A DNA stretch of 64,000 nt, taken from positions 1-64,000 of the forward strand of contig JAUYHF010000033.1 in the NCBI GenBank assembly GCA_030690165.1. The letters run 5' to 3'. This document shows, one piece after another, positions 18,403 through 26,986 of the stretch. This DNA comes from Deltaproteobacteria bacterium. GTDB lineage: Bacteria; Desulfobacterota; GWC2-55-46; UBA9637. Every line of letters starts with the position of its first letter. Within the stretch, counting starts at the first letter, position 1. The notes under the pieces were generated by a model. That model saw nothing but the letters and a program-made list of their open reading frames with translations, was not told the origin of the DNA and searched no databases. The translations under genes and the position numbers were made by a program.

Positions 18403-18428
18403 CCTGCCCGAAAATCAAATTTTGGTGC
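18403..18428. repeat. Left att-like direct repeat of the restriction island
   Basis: This 26-bp stretch matches 22153-22178 at 23 positions; the shared core is AAAATCAAATT followed by one variable base and TGGTGC. The right copy runs into the 3' end of the tRNA-Leu gene (CCA end). The pair encloses 3.7 kb carrying the restriction-modification genes, which fits an integrated element. Confidence 0.6.
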
Positions 18429-18480
18429 AGTTATTTGACCAAATCCGAACCTATTTTGAACGGAGCTGGCGCTTCGGCTC

Positions 18481-18521
18481 GGGCGAGGCGGAATTCCCCC
18501 CACCCCCCTTCCGCCTCGCCC
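18481..18521. terminator. GC-rich hairpin after the restriction operon
   Basis: A perfect 13-bp inverted repeat, GGGCGAGGCGGAA (18481-18493) with its complement at 18509-18521, lies 37 nt beyond the stop of the minus-strand nuclease gene. It is much more GC-rich than the island genes. It probably ends transcription of the operon, although no long T-run follows on the minus strand. Confidence 0.45.
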
Positions 18522-18557
18522 TCGCTTGGGCTGGCGAAAATTTTTGCGGCGGGGTTT

Positions 18558-20114
18558 TCAAATACCTGCCTTCAAGTTTGCAAAGAAATTATAATAAATC
18601 CTATCTAAAAAATCCACCCGATAGATTTCTGTATTTCCATTCACTACATCCACGATAGAGTGATATAAATTTTGTTGCTTGTCTTTTGATTGTTGACATA
18701 CCAACTCAAATTCCCAACAGCCAAAAATGTAAAAATTATCTGATTGCTCTTTCATTTTTTCTTTAATTTTTTCTCTCGCATACCTATTTATGGCGAACAT
18801 TTCGTCTAAAAATACTATAATGTTTATAATTTTTTGATTTTTGTAATTTATCCCGTCAACCTTACCGTCTTTGAGGTGTTTTTCCTTTTTAGCAATCTTA
18901 TCCACTTCTTTTGCTATATCGCCAAGCAACCCTTCAATACCGGTGCCATTGGTGTTTTGTATCCCTGCTTTTGAATAGTTATCAATTTTTCGCTTTTTGC
19001 ATTCAATCTGGAAGATATACTCGTCTGAAACTAAAATCCAATCAGCACTTTTCCACTCCTCGCCATCTATTTTGTAAGTTTTTTCTGGAAAAATTTGTGC
19101 TCGGCTCAAAACATCAATATTGTATTGTTTTATAAATTCACCGATATACACTTCAAAAATTGTTCCGATTTCCTTAAATAGATTATCCTTTTCCTTTGCT
19201 TCAAGTTTATCAAGCAAAACATAATACAAGCCCTCAAAAGAACCATAGAGAAAATCGGAAAGAGATGGAATGATATACTGCTCGTTTTTCTTTTCTGAAT
19301 TCGTTTTAATAACAGGAAACCTTTTTAGTGGATTAAACTCATACTTTTTTAGCGTTACTTCGGCTAACTCATATTTTTTATATTCTTTCTGAAACTGCTC
19401 GGGTGTTATCGCAAAAATATCAAAAAATTTAAGAATATTTTCTTCTGTCAATAATGGCTTAAGAGCTTCAATTGTGGTGTTTACATAACTGTCCATCAAA
19501 AACGAGGTGGCAAATTTTCCATCTTCCCTTGGACAAAAATTGGCATAAATACAAGTGCCGATTTTCATTGCCTTAAAAATTTCAAGTCCTAGTGCCTGAT
19601 CTAACCTTGTGCCCAATGCATTGTTACGCTCAAAAATTTTTGAAAAAATCCAAAAATATCTGGCTATAATGCTGGAGTGAAATCTCAAATAATACCACTG
19701 GTGATTGGTTGATCTAATCACCCATAACCAACCCTTATCTTTTGTTTCGCCATCTGTCTCTATTTTATGTAAATCAATTTCAAGATTGCCGTATAAATAG
19801 ATTAGATTTAACAGATCGACATCGTTGTATTGAATATCTTTTTTCTCACAATTCACTAAAACCTGTTTTGCAATGAAAGATACAAGGTCTCTCGTTAGCA
19901 TTCCCGCTCTCAATTTAATTTTCGGAGAGGCATAAAATTCAAATTCTATATTCGCATTTACATAAACTTGATTTCCCATTAAGGCACCAAGTTTCTGCAA
20001 AAACATCAATGAACCAACCGAATCAAAAATTTTTACTATTGAATTAAAATCATCAATCGTAAAGTTTCTTGAAAATTCTATATCAGATGAAGTTTGAATT
20101 TTGATATTGGCCAT
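18558..20114 (-). CDS. Putative PD-(D/E)XK nuclease of a restriction-modification island
   Basis: A 518-residue protein I cannot assign to a named family. Residues about 350-370 read ADWILVSDEYIFQIECKKRK, an Asp...Glu-x-Lys arrangement with flanking beta strands typical of PD-(D/E)XK nucleases. The first 330 residues are rich in aromatic and charged residues without recognised motifs. It is third in a minus-strand operon after an EcoRV-like nuclease and an adenine methylase, 5 nt from the latter, and is AT-rich like them. It may be a second restriction or modification-dependent nuclease; that is inference. Confidence 0.6.
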   Translation of the reverse strand: MANIKIQTSSDIEFSRNFTIDDFNSIVKIFDSVGSLMFLQKLGALMGNQVYVNANIEFEFYASPKIKLRAGMLTRDLVSFIAKQVLVNCEKKDIQYNDVDLLNLIYLYGNLEIDLHKIETDGETKDKGWLWVIRSTNHQWYYLRFHSSIIARYFWIFSKIFERNNALGTRLDQALGLEIFKAMKIGTCIYANFCPREDGKFATSFLMDSYVNTTIEALKPLLTEENILKFFDIFAITPEQFQKEYKKYELAEVTLKKYEFNPLKRFPVIKTNSEKKNEQYIIPSLSDFLYGSFEGLYYVLLDKLEAKEKDNLFKEIGTIFEVYIGEFIKQYNIDVLSRAQIFPEKTYKIDGEEWKSADWILVSDEYIFQIECKKRKIDNYSKAGIQNTNGTGIEGLLGDIAKEVDKIAKKEKHLKDGKVDGINYKNQKIINIIVFLDEMFAINRYAREKIKEKMKEQSDNFYIFGCWEFELVCQQSKDKQQNLYHSIVDVVNGNTEIYRVDFLDRIYYNFFANLKAGI

Positions 20115-20119
20115 ATTGT

Positions 20120-21202
20120 TTATTGAGCGATGATAAGTACTTCTTTTGAGTTTCCATTGCTCAAAACATATTTATAGTCCAGCTTTTTAACTTCCACGGA
20201 CTTCTTGTGTTTTTTGAGCATATTTACCAATTCAGATATTGTCGGAGTGCCGTCATCACGATAGGAAACTACTAAAATTGAATTTTTAAACTTATCAAAC
20301 AATCGCTCAAAAGCACCATGTATTTCGCCTTTGTTGCACCATTCACTTTTGCCGTTTTTTATCTTTTTGTGTTTTGAATTTTCATCAATGAGTTTTGCCC
20401 ATTCATCATAGAAAACAATGCCTTCCAAAAAATGATAAAAATCGAAATAGTTTACGCCTACGCCCCTTGCAGAAATATATGGTGTATCAATATAAACAAG
20501 GTCAATTCCCGGAATTGTTAAATCGAAAATATCTGAATGAAATGCTTGATTTTTTTTGCCATTATCAAACGCGGAATTATTTGCTTCTTCAACAAACTTT
20601 AAAAAATGATCCTCAAACGGAGTATCCCATGTTTTCTTGTTGCCGAAACTTCGTTCAACTTCTGCCGTCCTGATATAGAGATTTTTACGATGAAATAAAT
20701 TATATGGCCGTTTGATTATGCAGGACTGAAACAAGGCATAATATGCTAATGCCTGTTTGTATTTATCCCGCATCTCTCCAATGTTTGTTATGACAACATC
20801 AAGCCATTTATTTTCCTCGTCCGTAAAATAAATGTCGTGGAAAGTATCCTGAATGAAGGACGGGTATTTTATTTTAGAGTGTTTTTTGAGAATAAAATCC
20901 AAATCTTCATTTGTTAGTGCGGTGTCTTTGTTTTCAATTAAAGCAAGCCCGACATAATGATTAAATTTTAGTGAATCATTATAAAAAACCTGCTTGCCAT
21001 TTTTTTTGTACATATAACCAACGCAACCAGTTCCACCGAAAGCGTCAAGTACTGTGTCAAAATCTAAATCTTTTGTATAGTAATCTATCCATTTGAGGAT
21101 TTTATATTTACTTCCTTGATAGCGAGTAGACGGCAAAACACCAGCATTTTTTGTTGGAATCTCATTGAATAATTGTGATTGCTGTTGTTTTACGCTTCTC
21201 AT
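20120..21202 (-). CDS. Adenine-specific DNA methyltransferase (D12/COG3392-like)
   Basis: N6-adenine methylase, 360 residues, presumably protecting the host from the neighbouring nuclease. Motif I is VLDAFGGTGCVG (residues 51-62), preceded by RYQGSKYKIL, the motif X of D12-class enzymes. The catalytic motif IV is YIDTPY near residue 238, a DTPY variant of DPPY. It does not look like M.EcoRV outside these motifs. It starts 2 nt after the EcoRV-like gene and overlaps nothing. It is AT-rich compared with host genes. Confidence 0.88.
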   Translation of the reverse strand: MRSVKQQQSQLFNEIPTKNAGVLPSTRYQGSKYKILKWIDYYTKDLDFDTVLDAFGGTGCVGYMYKKNGKQVFYNDSLKFNHYVGLALIENKDTALTNEDLDFILKKHSKIKYPSFIQDTFHDIYFTDEENKWLDVVITNIGEMRDKYKQALAYYALFQSCIIKRPYNLFHRKNLYIRTAEVERSFGNKKTWDTPFEDHFLKFVEEANNSAFDNGKKNQAFHSDIFDLTIPGIDLVYIDTPYISARGVGVNYFDFYHFLEGIVFYDEWAKLIDENSKHKKIKNGKSEWCNKGEIHGAFERLFDKFKNSILVVSYRDDGTPTISELVNMLKKHKKSVEVKKLDYKYVLSNGNSKEVLIIAQ

Positions 21203-21204
21203 GG

Positions 21205-21990
21205 CTAAAGATTTTTTATGTTGCGATATTTCAAATAATCTTTGAGGTTTGAGTATGGCGGCCGTTTCAGTTTCGCGCTCCGCGCCATCTCTAATGTCAT
21301 ATAATTTATCCAGTAGTCGTCGAACACCTTAACTCCCAGCGTAGAAAACGGCCCCGTTCCCTCTTTCAATTCACTCATCTTTACGCAGGAGCCAATATTT
21401 TTTGTGTTTCCACTTCCGGGACGGTCTTTGGCAATTCTGTATTTTTCTTGAACGATGAAATCAAAATCCTTTACCACCGACAAAATGTCTTCCAAATCAT
21501 CAATGGTATAAACTTTGTTTTCGTCTATCAATTCTTCCTGTTGAGTATAGATAATGCCGAGAATGTAATGCTTGTCATATTCTTTGTATGGAAAGGTGAT
21601 ATTTTTCTTTGAATCCCTGTAACGAAAATATCCGGTAAATGCACCGAGTGTAAAACCAGAAATTGCCTCGTGATTTTTTCGGTAAGTGCTTTTGAGATCG
21701 AGGGCGATTTTCTTTTTATCTTTCGTAACAAAAGTAACATCGGGGTAATGATTTTGTTCCGCGGAAAAAATCATTTCGTAGCTATTCTCTTTCGCGAATT
21801 TCTGAATGACCGGAAACATCATCAACTCGATGATCTTTGAAACAACCTTTGTATCAACCGAGATGGTGTAGATATTTTTTGCTATATCAATAAAACCCTT
21901 CACTGACCAATCACCGGACGGGGTGGCGAGGACTTTCCTAAAGTCCTCTGTGTGTTTGAGTAAATTCTTTTGAAAAATGTCTTGTTCCAT
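21205..21990 (-). CDS. Type II restriction endonuclease, EcoRV family
   Basis: A 261-residue nuclease clearly related to EcoRV. It keeps the active site NHYPDVTF with Asp84, then IALDLKSTY with Asp98 and Lys100 (EcoRV Asp74, Asp90, Lys92). The DNA-recognition R-loop appears as GSGNTKNIGS at residues 192-201, matching EcoRV GSGNTTNIGS including the residues that read the bases. I therefore predict cleavage at or near GATATC. It heads the operon nuclease-methylase-second nuclease. A broken regulator gene ends 4 nt upstream, at the place of a controller gene. Confidence 0.92.
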   Translation of the reverse strand: MEQDIFQKNLLKHTEDFRKVLATPSGDWSVKGFIDIAKNIYTISVDTKVVSKIIELMMFPVIQKFAKENSYEMIFSAEQNHYPDVTFVTKDKKKIALDLKSTYRKNHEAISGFTLGAFTGYFRYRDSKKNITFPYKEYDKHYILGIIYTQQEELIDENKVYTIDDLEDILSVVKDFDFIVQEKYRIAKDRPGSGNTKNIGSCVKMSELKEGTGPFSTLGVKVFDDYWINYMTLEMARSAKLKRPPYSNLKDYLKYRNIKNL

Positions 21991-21994
21991 AATG

Positions 21995-22150
21995 TTATTT
22001 CATCAAGTCATCGAGCAAAATGCCGATTGCTTTAGCGATTTTCTATAGAGTTTCAACTGTTGGGTTCGGGCTTTCGCCTGTTTCTATTTTAATAACAGTA
22101 TTCAAGACAATATCAGCGTTTTTTGATAGGCGAGTTTGAGAGATGCATTT
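21995..22150 (-). pseudogene. Truncated XRE/HTH regulator with an in-frame stop (former controller gene)
   Basis: The minus strand reads SQTRLSKNADIVLNTVIKIE, then TGESPNPTVETL, stop, KIAKAIGILLDDLMK, stop. This is the DNA-binding half of an XRE-type repressor. The TAG at 22043-22045 replaces the Gln usually found before KIAKA, a CAG to TAG change. The first helix and start codon are missing: homology stops at about 22142, next to the att-like repeat. Its stop lies 4 nt before the EcoRV-like gene, the usual position of a controller (C) protein. Confidence 0.7.
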
Positions 22151-22152
22151 TG

Positions 22153-22178
22153 CCTGTCTGAAAATCAAATTCTGGTGC
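22153..22178. repeat. Right att-like direct repeat, abutting tRNA-Leu 3' end
   Basis: Partner of 18403-18428 (23 of 26 identical, same orientation). Its last bases overlap the encoded CCA end and the acceptor stem of tRNA-Leu at 22173-22178. Integration next to the 3' end of a tRNA gene is common for genomic islands. No integrase is present between the repeats, so the element would be immobile now. Confidence 0.6.
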
Positions 22179-22256
22179 CGAAGGGGGGACTCGAACCCCC
22201 ACAGGTCGCCCCACTAGAACCTGAATCTAGCGCGTCTGCCATTCCGCCACTTCGGC
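22173..22256 (-). tRNA. tRNA-Leu(CAG)
   Basis: An 84-nt class II tRNA on the minus strand with encoded CCA. The acceptor stem GCCGAAG pairs with CTTCGGC, the anticodon loop is TTCAGGT with anticodon CAG between CTAGA/TCTAG stems, a long variable arm follows, and the T-arm is GGGGGTTCGAGTCCCCC. It has its own promoter (22288-22316). The restriction island begins directly downstream of its 3' end. Confidence 0.95.
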
Positions 22257-22287
22257 ATGAAAATCTTGTTGAACAAATCTTGTTTTT

Positions 22288-22316
22288 AATCTATACTCAA
22301 ACACTGTTTATGTCAA
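22288..22316 (-). promoter_or_regulatory. Promoter of tRNA-Leu
   Basis: On the minus strand TTGACA (22311-22316) and TAGATT (22288-22293) are spaced 17 nt, placing the start about 25 nt before the tRNA. Confidence 0.65.
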
Positions 22317-22336
22317 GAAAATCATAAGGGGGGTTT

Positions 22337-22984
22337 ATGAAATTTTTTATTGATACCGCAAATATTACGGAGATAAAGAAGGCCAGCGAGTGGGGACTTG
22401 TGGACGGTGTAACAACAAACCCGTCTCTTGTGTCAAAGGAAGGCAGGGATTTTAAAGACCTCATCAAGGAGATATGCTCAATAGTGGACGGCCCTGTCAA
22501 TGCCGAAGTCATAAGCCTTAATGCAGAGGGTATGATTAAGGAGGCAAGGGAGTTAAGCAAGATTCACAAAAATATCGTTGTCAAAATGCCCATGACACTG
22601 GAAGGGCTTAAGGCTGTAAAGACTGTTTCCAGAGAAGGTATTAAAACAAACGTCACTCTGGTATTCTCACCCACTCAGGCTCTTATGGCTGCAAAGGCAG
22701 GGGCAACTTATGCGAGTCCGTTTGTAGGCAGGCTTGATGATATTTCGCATAACGGCATGGATTTGGTTAGTCAGATTTTGACCATTTATGAAAACTACGA
22801 TTTTGCTACTGAAGTGATTGTTGCCAGTGTAAGGCATCCTCTGCATGTGGTGGATGCGGCGCTTTTGGGGGCACATATAGCCACCATACCATTCAAGGTC
22901 ATAGAGCAGTTATCCAAACATCCCCTCACAGATATCGGCATTGAGAGGTTTCTGGAAGATTGGAAAAAGGTGCCGAAGAAATAG
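22337..22984 (+). CDS. Transaldolase-like protein, fructose-6-phosphate aldolase family
   Basis: Small (215-residue) transaldolase of the TalC/FSA type, moving dihydroxyacetone units in the non-oxidative pentose phosphate pathway. It has [10 protein letters not shown] at the start, the Schiff-base lysine in [38 protein letters not shown] split by normal family spacing, and [23 protein letters not shown] precedes ATG 22337. Whether it acts as transaldolase or aldolase cannot be told from sequence alone. Confidence 0.93.
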   Translation: MKFFIDTANITEIKKASEWGLVDGVTTNPSLVSKEGRDFKDLIKEICSIVDGPVNAEVISLNAEGMIKEARELSKIHKNIVVKMPMTLEGLKAVKTVSREGIKTNVTLVFSPTQALMAAKAGATYASPFVGRLDDISHNGMDLVSQILTIYENYDFATEVIVASVRHPLHVVDAALLGAHIATIPFKVIEQLSKHPLTDIGIERFLEDWKKVPKK

Positions 22985-23004
22985 AGAACAAAAAGAGATT
23001 CATT

Positions 23005-24546
23005 ATGCAAAAACCCGCCTACCGCTGGTTCCGTCTTGGCGATATAAACGCCTTCTTCGGCCTCATGGGCGACAACATGAGCGACCTTGTTATTATGGCG
23101 GGGTTACTCGTCGGCGTATTTCAGTTTCCTGCTGATATTGTCCTTTATAAGATGATACCAGGGACTGCCATAGGCGTCCTGATAGGCGATCTTGTTTATA
23201 CCCGGATGGCAATAAGGCTTGCAAAAAAGACAGGCAGAGATGATGTTACCGCAATGCCTCTTGGTCTTGATACGCCGTCCACATTCGGTCTTACATTCGG
23301 AGTTATAGGCCCGGCATTCCTTGCAACAAAGGATGCCATGCTCTCGTGGAAGATTGCAATGGCAGTAGTTGTTGCAATGGGTGTTATAAAACTTATCGGC
23401 GCGTGGATAGGACCGTCCATAAGAAGGAATGTGCCAAGGGCAGGGCTTCTTGGCTCAATAGCAGCAGTGGCGCTTATTCTGATTGCCTTTCTCCCTTCGC
23501 TGGAGGTATTTGCCAATCCTATTGTTGGGCTTGTATCCTTCGGCATAATACTCATGACACTTATTGCAAAGGTGAGGTTTCCATTTAAACTCCCCGGCGC
23601 GCTCGCGGCGGTTTTATTCGGCACAATAATCTTTTATCTCCTCTATCTTGTGGGTGTTATTCCGGCAGAAAAACTCCACCTCTCTGATTCGGCAAGTTTT
23701 AATTTTTCATTCCCTTGGCCTACACTTGGTTTTCTTGAAGGTCTGCCGCATGCGCTTCAGTATCTCCCTGTTGCCATCCCTTTTGCTATCGCTATAATTG
23801 TAGGCTCTGTGGATGTTATAGAAAGCGCTGCAGTGGCAGGGGATGAATACAATACAAGGGATATTATTTTAACAGACGGCATTGCCACCATAATTGCAGG
23901 ACTCTGCGGCGGAGTTGCCCAGTCAACGCCTTACATCGGCCACCCCGCGTACAAAGACATGGGCGGCAGGGCAGGATATACATTTGCAACTGCACTGTTT
24001 ATCGGCATCGGCGGGCTATTGGGGTATCTCTCGTTTTTTGTGAATCTTCTTCCAAAGGCGGCTGTTGCGCCGATATTGATTTTTATAGGCATGGAGATAA
24101 CTGCGCAGGCATTTGAGGCAACGTCAAAAAAACATGCAAAGGCAGTTGCATTTGCATTTGTGCCTGTTATAGCCAACCTTCTTTTAATAGAAATAGGCTC
24201 GCTTTTGGCCAATCTTGGGAAAAATGCCGCTGATCTAACCGGCGGATTCGCAGAAACATACCATAGCATTATTGTGCTGGCCAATGGCTTTATCATATCT
24301 TCCATGATATGGGGCGCGGCCATTGCATATATCATAGACCACAAACTCCACACCGCTGCATTCTATTTCTTTGCAGCAGCAATACTGTCTCTGTTCGGCA
24401 TTATCCATTCACCTCTGGAAAACGGCGGCCTGTTCCTGCCATGGCAAACAAACTCATCAGCGCCAATAACCTTATTTGCAGGCTATCTTGCAACAGGCTT
24501 GATGCTGAATTATGTGGGCTTTCATAATAAGAGGTTTGAGGGGTAA
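23005..24546 (+). CDS. NCS2-family permease (xanthine/uracil/guanine-hypoxanthine type)
   Basis: A polytopic inner-membrane transporter of about 513 residues with 12-14 hydrophobic helices. The start MQKPAYRWFRLGDINAFFGL and the conserved SVDVIESAAVAGDEYN and GGVAQSTPYIGHPAYKDMGGR segments place it in the AdeP/azgA-like branch or a near relative. The substrate is probably a nucleobase, but this is not certain. ATG 23005 is chosen over an in-frame ATG at 22960 that overlaps the transaldolase gene. Confidence 0.85.
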   Translation: MQKPAYRWFRLGDINAFFGLMGDNMSDLVIMAGLLVGVFQFPADIVLYKMIPGTAIGVLIGDLVYTRMAIRLAKKTGRDDVTAMPLGLDTPSTFGLTFGVIGPAFLATKDAMLSWKIAMAVVVAMGVIKLIGAWIGPSIRRNVPRAGLLGSIAAVALILIAFLPSLEVFANPIVGLVSFGIILMTLIAKVRFPFKLPGALAAVLFGTIIFYLLYLVGVIPAEKLHLSDSASFNFSFPWPTLGFLEGLPHALQYLPVAIPFAIAIIVGSVDVIESAAVAGDEYNTRDIILTDGIATIIAGLCGGVAQSTPYIGHPAYKDMGGRAGYTFATALFIGIGGLLGYLSFFVNLLPKAAVAPILIFIGMEITAQAFEATSKKHAKAVAFAFVPVIANLLLIEIGSLLANLGKNAADLTGGFAETYHSIIVLANGFIISSMIWGAAIAYIIDHKLHTAAFYFFAAAILSLFGIIHSPLENGGLFLPWQTNSSAPITLFAGYLATGLMLNYVGFHNKRFEG

Positions 24547-24550
24547 ACCC

Positions 24551-24575
24551 AAGCGCCAAAATTTTTGGCGCGGGG
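24551..24575. repeat. Small palindrome in front of the rRNA methylase gene
   Basis: AGCGCCAAAATTTTTGGCGC folds into a perfect short hairpin and is followed by GGGG, 9 nt before the methylase start, where it acts as ribosome-binding site. A similar sequence (TGGCGAAAATTTTTGCGGCG) lies at 18532-18551 beside the restriction island. Confidence 0.5.
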
Positions 24576-24583
24576 TAAATTAC

Positions 24584-25321
24584 ATGCGTATAATCTACGG
24601 TATAAATCCACTGACGGAAGCCTTAAAATCCCATCCCGAATATTTTAAAGACATACTCATTGCGCATGGCAGGGCTGGTCAGGAGGTTGAAAAAATAAGA
24701 AAACTTGCCGGGCAGCACAATATTAAATACAGGATAGTTGAGAAAGAGGATATTGAAAGCCTTGCCGGAACTGCGCATCATCAAGGTGTTGCCGCTATTC
24801 TGTCTGAATTCAAATATGCAGATGTGGAAGATGTATTGGAGAGATGGCGGTCGTCTAAAGAAAAAGCTATTATTCTTATCCTTGACTGCATCCAGGACCC
24901 GCAGAATCTGGGTTCGTTAATCAGGACAGCCAATGCAGCAGCCGTTCACGGTGTAATTATTCCAAAAGACAGGGCAACAGAAGTTACGCCAGCAGTTGTA
25001 AAGGCATCTGCTGGCGCGATAGAGCATATCTTGATTAGCCGTGTAACCAATATCGCAGATACAATAACAAGGCTCAAAAATACCGGCATCTGGGTTATAG
25101 GCATAGAGGCAGACAGTAAAGAAGATATCTACTCGTTTGATATGGATACAGACCTGGCGATTGTAATAGGGAGCGAGGGCAAGGGCATAAGACGTCTTGT
25201 CAAAGAAAAATGCGATGTATGTCTTTCTATACCGATGAAAGGCAATATCTCGTCCTTAAATGCCTCTGTTGCCGGAGGGGTAGCTCTTTTTGAGGTGTTG
25301 AGAAGAAGGCATAAAAGATAA
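24584..25321 (+). CDS. rlmB: SpoU/TrmH-family RNA 2'-O-ribose methyltransferase (RlmB-like)
   Basis: Methylates a ribose 2'-OH in rRNA, 245 residues. An N-terminal substrate-binding domain (GINPLTEALK, KYRIVEKEDIESLAGTAHHQGVAA) is followed by the knotted SPOUT domain with LDCIQDPQNLGSLIRTANA, VIGSEGKGIRRLV and LNASVAGGVALFE. These motifs and length match RlmB (23S rRNA G2251). The 3' end overlaps rdgB by 66 bp on the opposite strand. Confidence 0.92.
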   Translation: MRIIYGINPLTEALKSHPEYFKDILIAHGRAGQEVEKIRKLAGQHNIKYRIVEKEDIESLAGTAHHQGVAAILSEFKYADVEDVLERWRSSKEKAIILILDCIQDPQNLGSLIRTANAAAVHGVIIPKDRATEVTPAVVKASAGAIEHILISRVTNIADTITRLKNTGIWVIGIEADSKEDIYSFDMDTDLAIVIGSEGKGIRRLVKEKCDVCLSIPMKGNISSLNASVAGGVALFEVLRRRHKR

Positions 25322-25909
25322 TAGAATAGTCGTAAGTTTTTCCTTCAGTTTTGCCAGCGCCTTTCCCCTGTGACTTATGCGGTTTTTTATATCAGGCGGG
25401 AGTTCTGCCATAGCCTTTCCATATTCTGGAACATAGAATAGCGGGTCGTAGCCAAAACCGCCTTTGCCTTTTGGCTCAAGGGCTATAAAGCCATTGCAGT
25501 TTCCATCAACTGTTTCTTCCTCTCCTGAAGGAAAAACAATTGCAATAACACATTTGTAATGCGCGCATCTTTTTTCAAGGGGAATATCTTTTAATTCCAG
25601 GAGCAGTTTTTTATTGTTTTCCTCATCTGCGGCATTTTCCCCTGCATAGCGGGCAGACAATATCCCCGGCCTTTTGTCCAGGGCATCCACCTCAATCCCT
25701 GAATCATCGGCAAGGGCAGGGATATTCAAATATCGGGATACAAACCTTGCCTTTTTTAACGCATTTTCTTTAAAGGTTTTTCCATCCTCAATTATAGAAG
25801 GGACTTTAGGAAAATCATTAAGGGAGAGCATATCCAAATCCAAGCCTCTAAGAATCTCTTTAATCTCCTTAACCTTACCCATATTTCTGGTCGCAAGCAC
25901 GATCTTCAT
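25256..25909 (-). CDS. rdgB: Non-canonical purine NTP pyrophosphatase (RdgB/HAM1)
   Basis: Hydrolyses ITP, dITP and XTP to keep them out of nucleic acids. It has the start KIVLATRNMGKVKEIKEIL, ALADDSGIEVDAL, PGILSARYAGE, and GKGGFGYDPLFYVPEYGK, ending with SHRGKALAKLKE. The frame then runs about 25 residues past the usual end through the antisense strand of the rRNA methylase gene. ATG 25909. It lies 33 nt downstream of ilvE. Confidence 0.95.
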   Translation of the reverse strand: MKIVLATRNMGKVKEIKEILRGLDLDMLSLNDFPKVPSIIEDGKTFKENALKKARFVSRYLNIPALADDSGIEVDALDKRPGILSARYAGENAADEENNKKLLLELKDIPLEKRCAHYKCVIAIVFPSGEEETVDGNCNGFIALEPKGKGGFGYDPLFYVPEYGKAMAELPPDIKNRISHRGKALAKLKEKLTTILLSFMPSSQHLKKSYPSGNRGI

Positions 25910-25942
25910 AAAATGGACATATTCAATAGCTACTACTGTTAT

Positions 25943-26860
25943 TTATGCTATATATGTCAGCCAGTCCGCGTATTTTTTATCTTTCCCTTTGACGGTATTG
26001 AAAAATGTCTCCTGAATCGTCTTTGTTGCTGCTCCCGGTTTTCCTTGGCCAATTTTTCTATTATCAACCTCTCGTATGGGAGTTATCTCTGCGGCAGTGC
26101 CTGTGAAAAATGCCTCGTCTGCTGTGTAGAGTTCATCGCGGCTGAATCTGCCTTCAAGCACAGTGATGCCTTTGTCTTTTGCAATTTTTATTACAGAATC
26201 TCTGGTAATTCCTTTTAAAACAGATGTTAAAGGCGTAGTTTTTAAAATGCCATCTTTTACAATAAAGATATTTTCTCCGCTTCCCTCTGACACATAACCG
26301 TCTGTATCAAGCAGCAGGGCTTCATCATAGCCATTAGCGAAAACTTCACGTTTGGCAAGTATAGAATTTACATAGTTTCCCACAACCTTTGCCTTTGTCA
26401 TTCCCACATTGACATGGTGTCTTGTAAAAGAGGATATTTTTACACGAATACCTTCCTTGATCCCTTTTTCACCGAGGTATGCGCCCCAGTTCCATGCGGC
26501 AATTGCAACCTTTACAGGATTTTCTTTTGGATATATGCCCATACTGCCTTCAGCCAGATAAACCAATGGCCTTATGTACCCTTCCTTCAAATCATTGATT
26601 TTCAGGGTTTCAATGATGGCCTTGTTTATCTCATCCCGTGTAAATGGTATGTCAATCTGCATTATATGGGCTGATTCAAACAGTCTGTTTGTATGCTCCT
26701 TGAGCCTGAATACCGCAGATTTTCCATTCTCGCATTTGTAGCACCTTATGCCTTCAAATACACCCAGTCCATAATGCAACGTGTGCGTCAGGATATGCAC
26801 ATTAGCGTCATCCCAGTTTACAAATTTTCCGTCCATCCAGATTTTTTTTGTCTTTTCCAC
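25943..26860 (-). CDS. ilvE: Branched-chain amino acid aminotransferase
   Basis: Class IV PLP aminotransferase for the last step of Val, Leu and Ile synthesis, 305 residues. It has [17 protein letters not shown], the PLP lysine in [28 protein letters not shown] and TAAEITPI. The start is GTG 26860 because AAGGAG lies 6 nt upstream; an in-frame start at 26902 lacks one. No other branched-chain gene is in the window. Confidence 0.95.
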   Translation of the reverse strand: MEKTKKIWMDGKFVNWDDANVHILTHTLHYGLGVFEGIRCYKCENGKSAVFRLKEHTNRLFESAHIMQIDIPFTRDEINKAIIETLKINDLKEGYIRPLVYLAEGSMGIYPKENPVKVAIAAWNWGAYLGEKGIKEGIRVKISSFTRHHVNVGMTKAKVVGNYVNSILAKREVFANGYDEALLLDTDGYVSEGSGENIFIVKDGILKTTPLTSVLKGITRDSVIKIAKDKGITVLEGRFSRDELYTADEAFFTGTAAEITPIREVDNRKIGQGKPGAATKTIQETFFNTVKGKDKKYADWLTYIA

Positions 26861-26986
26861 GATATGCTCCTTATTATAGATTTTTAAAATAATCACATCC
26901 ATTACAGCGCAGTTTACAAAGCCTTAGCTTCGGCCTAATAATATAATAGCGAGGTTGGACCGGTGCGCTACAACTAATGATTATTT

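Noticed and set aside
18403-22256. Prophage or integrative element with its own integrase
   Set aside because: No integrase, phage structural or conjugation gene lies between the repeats; only restriction genes are present.
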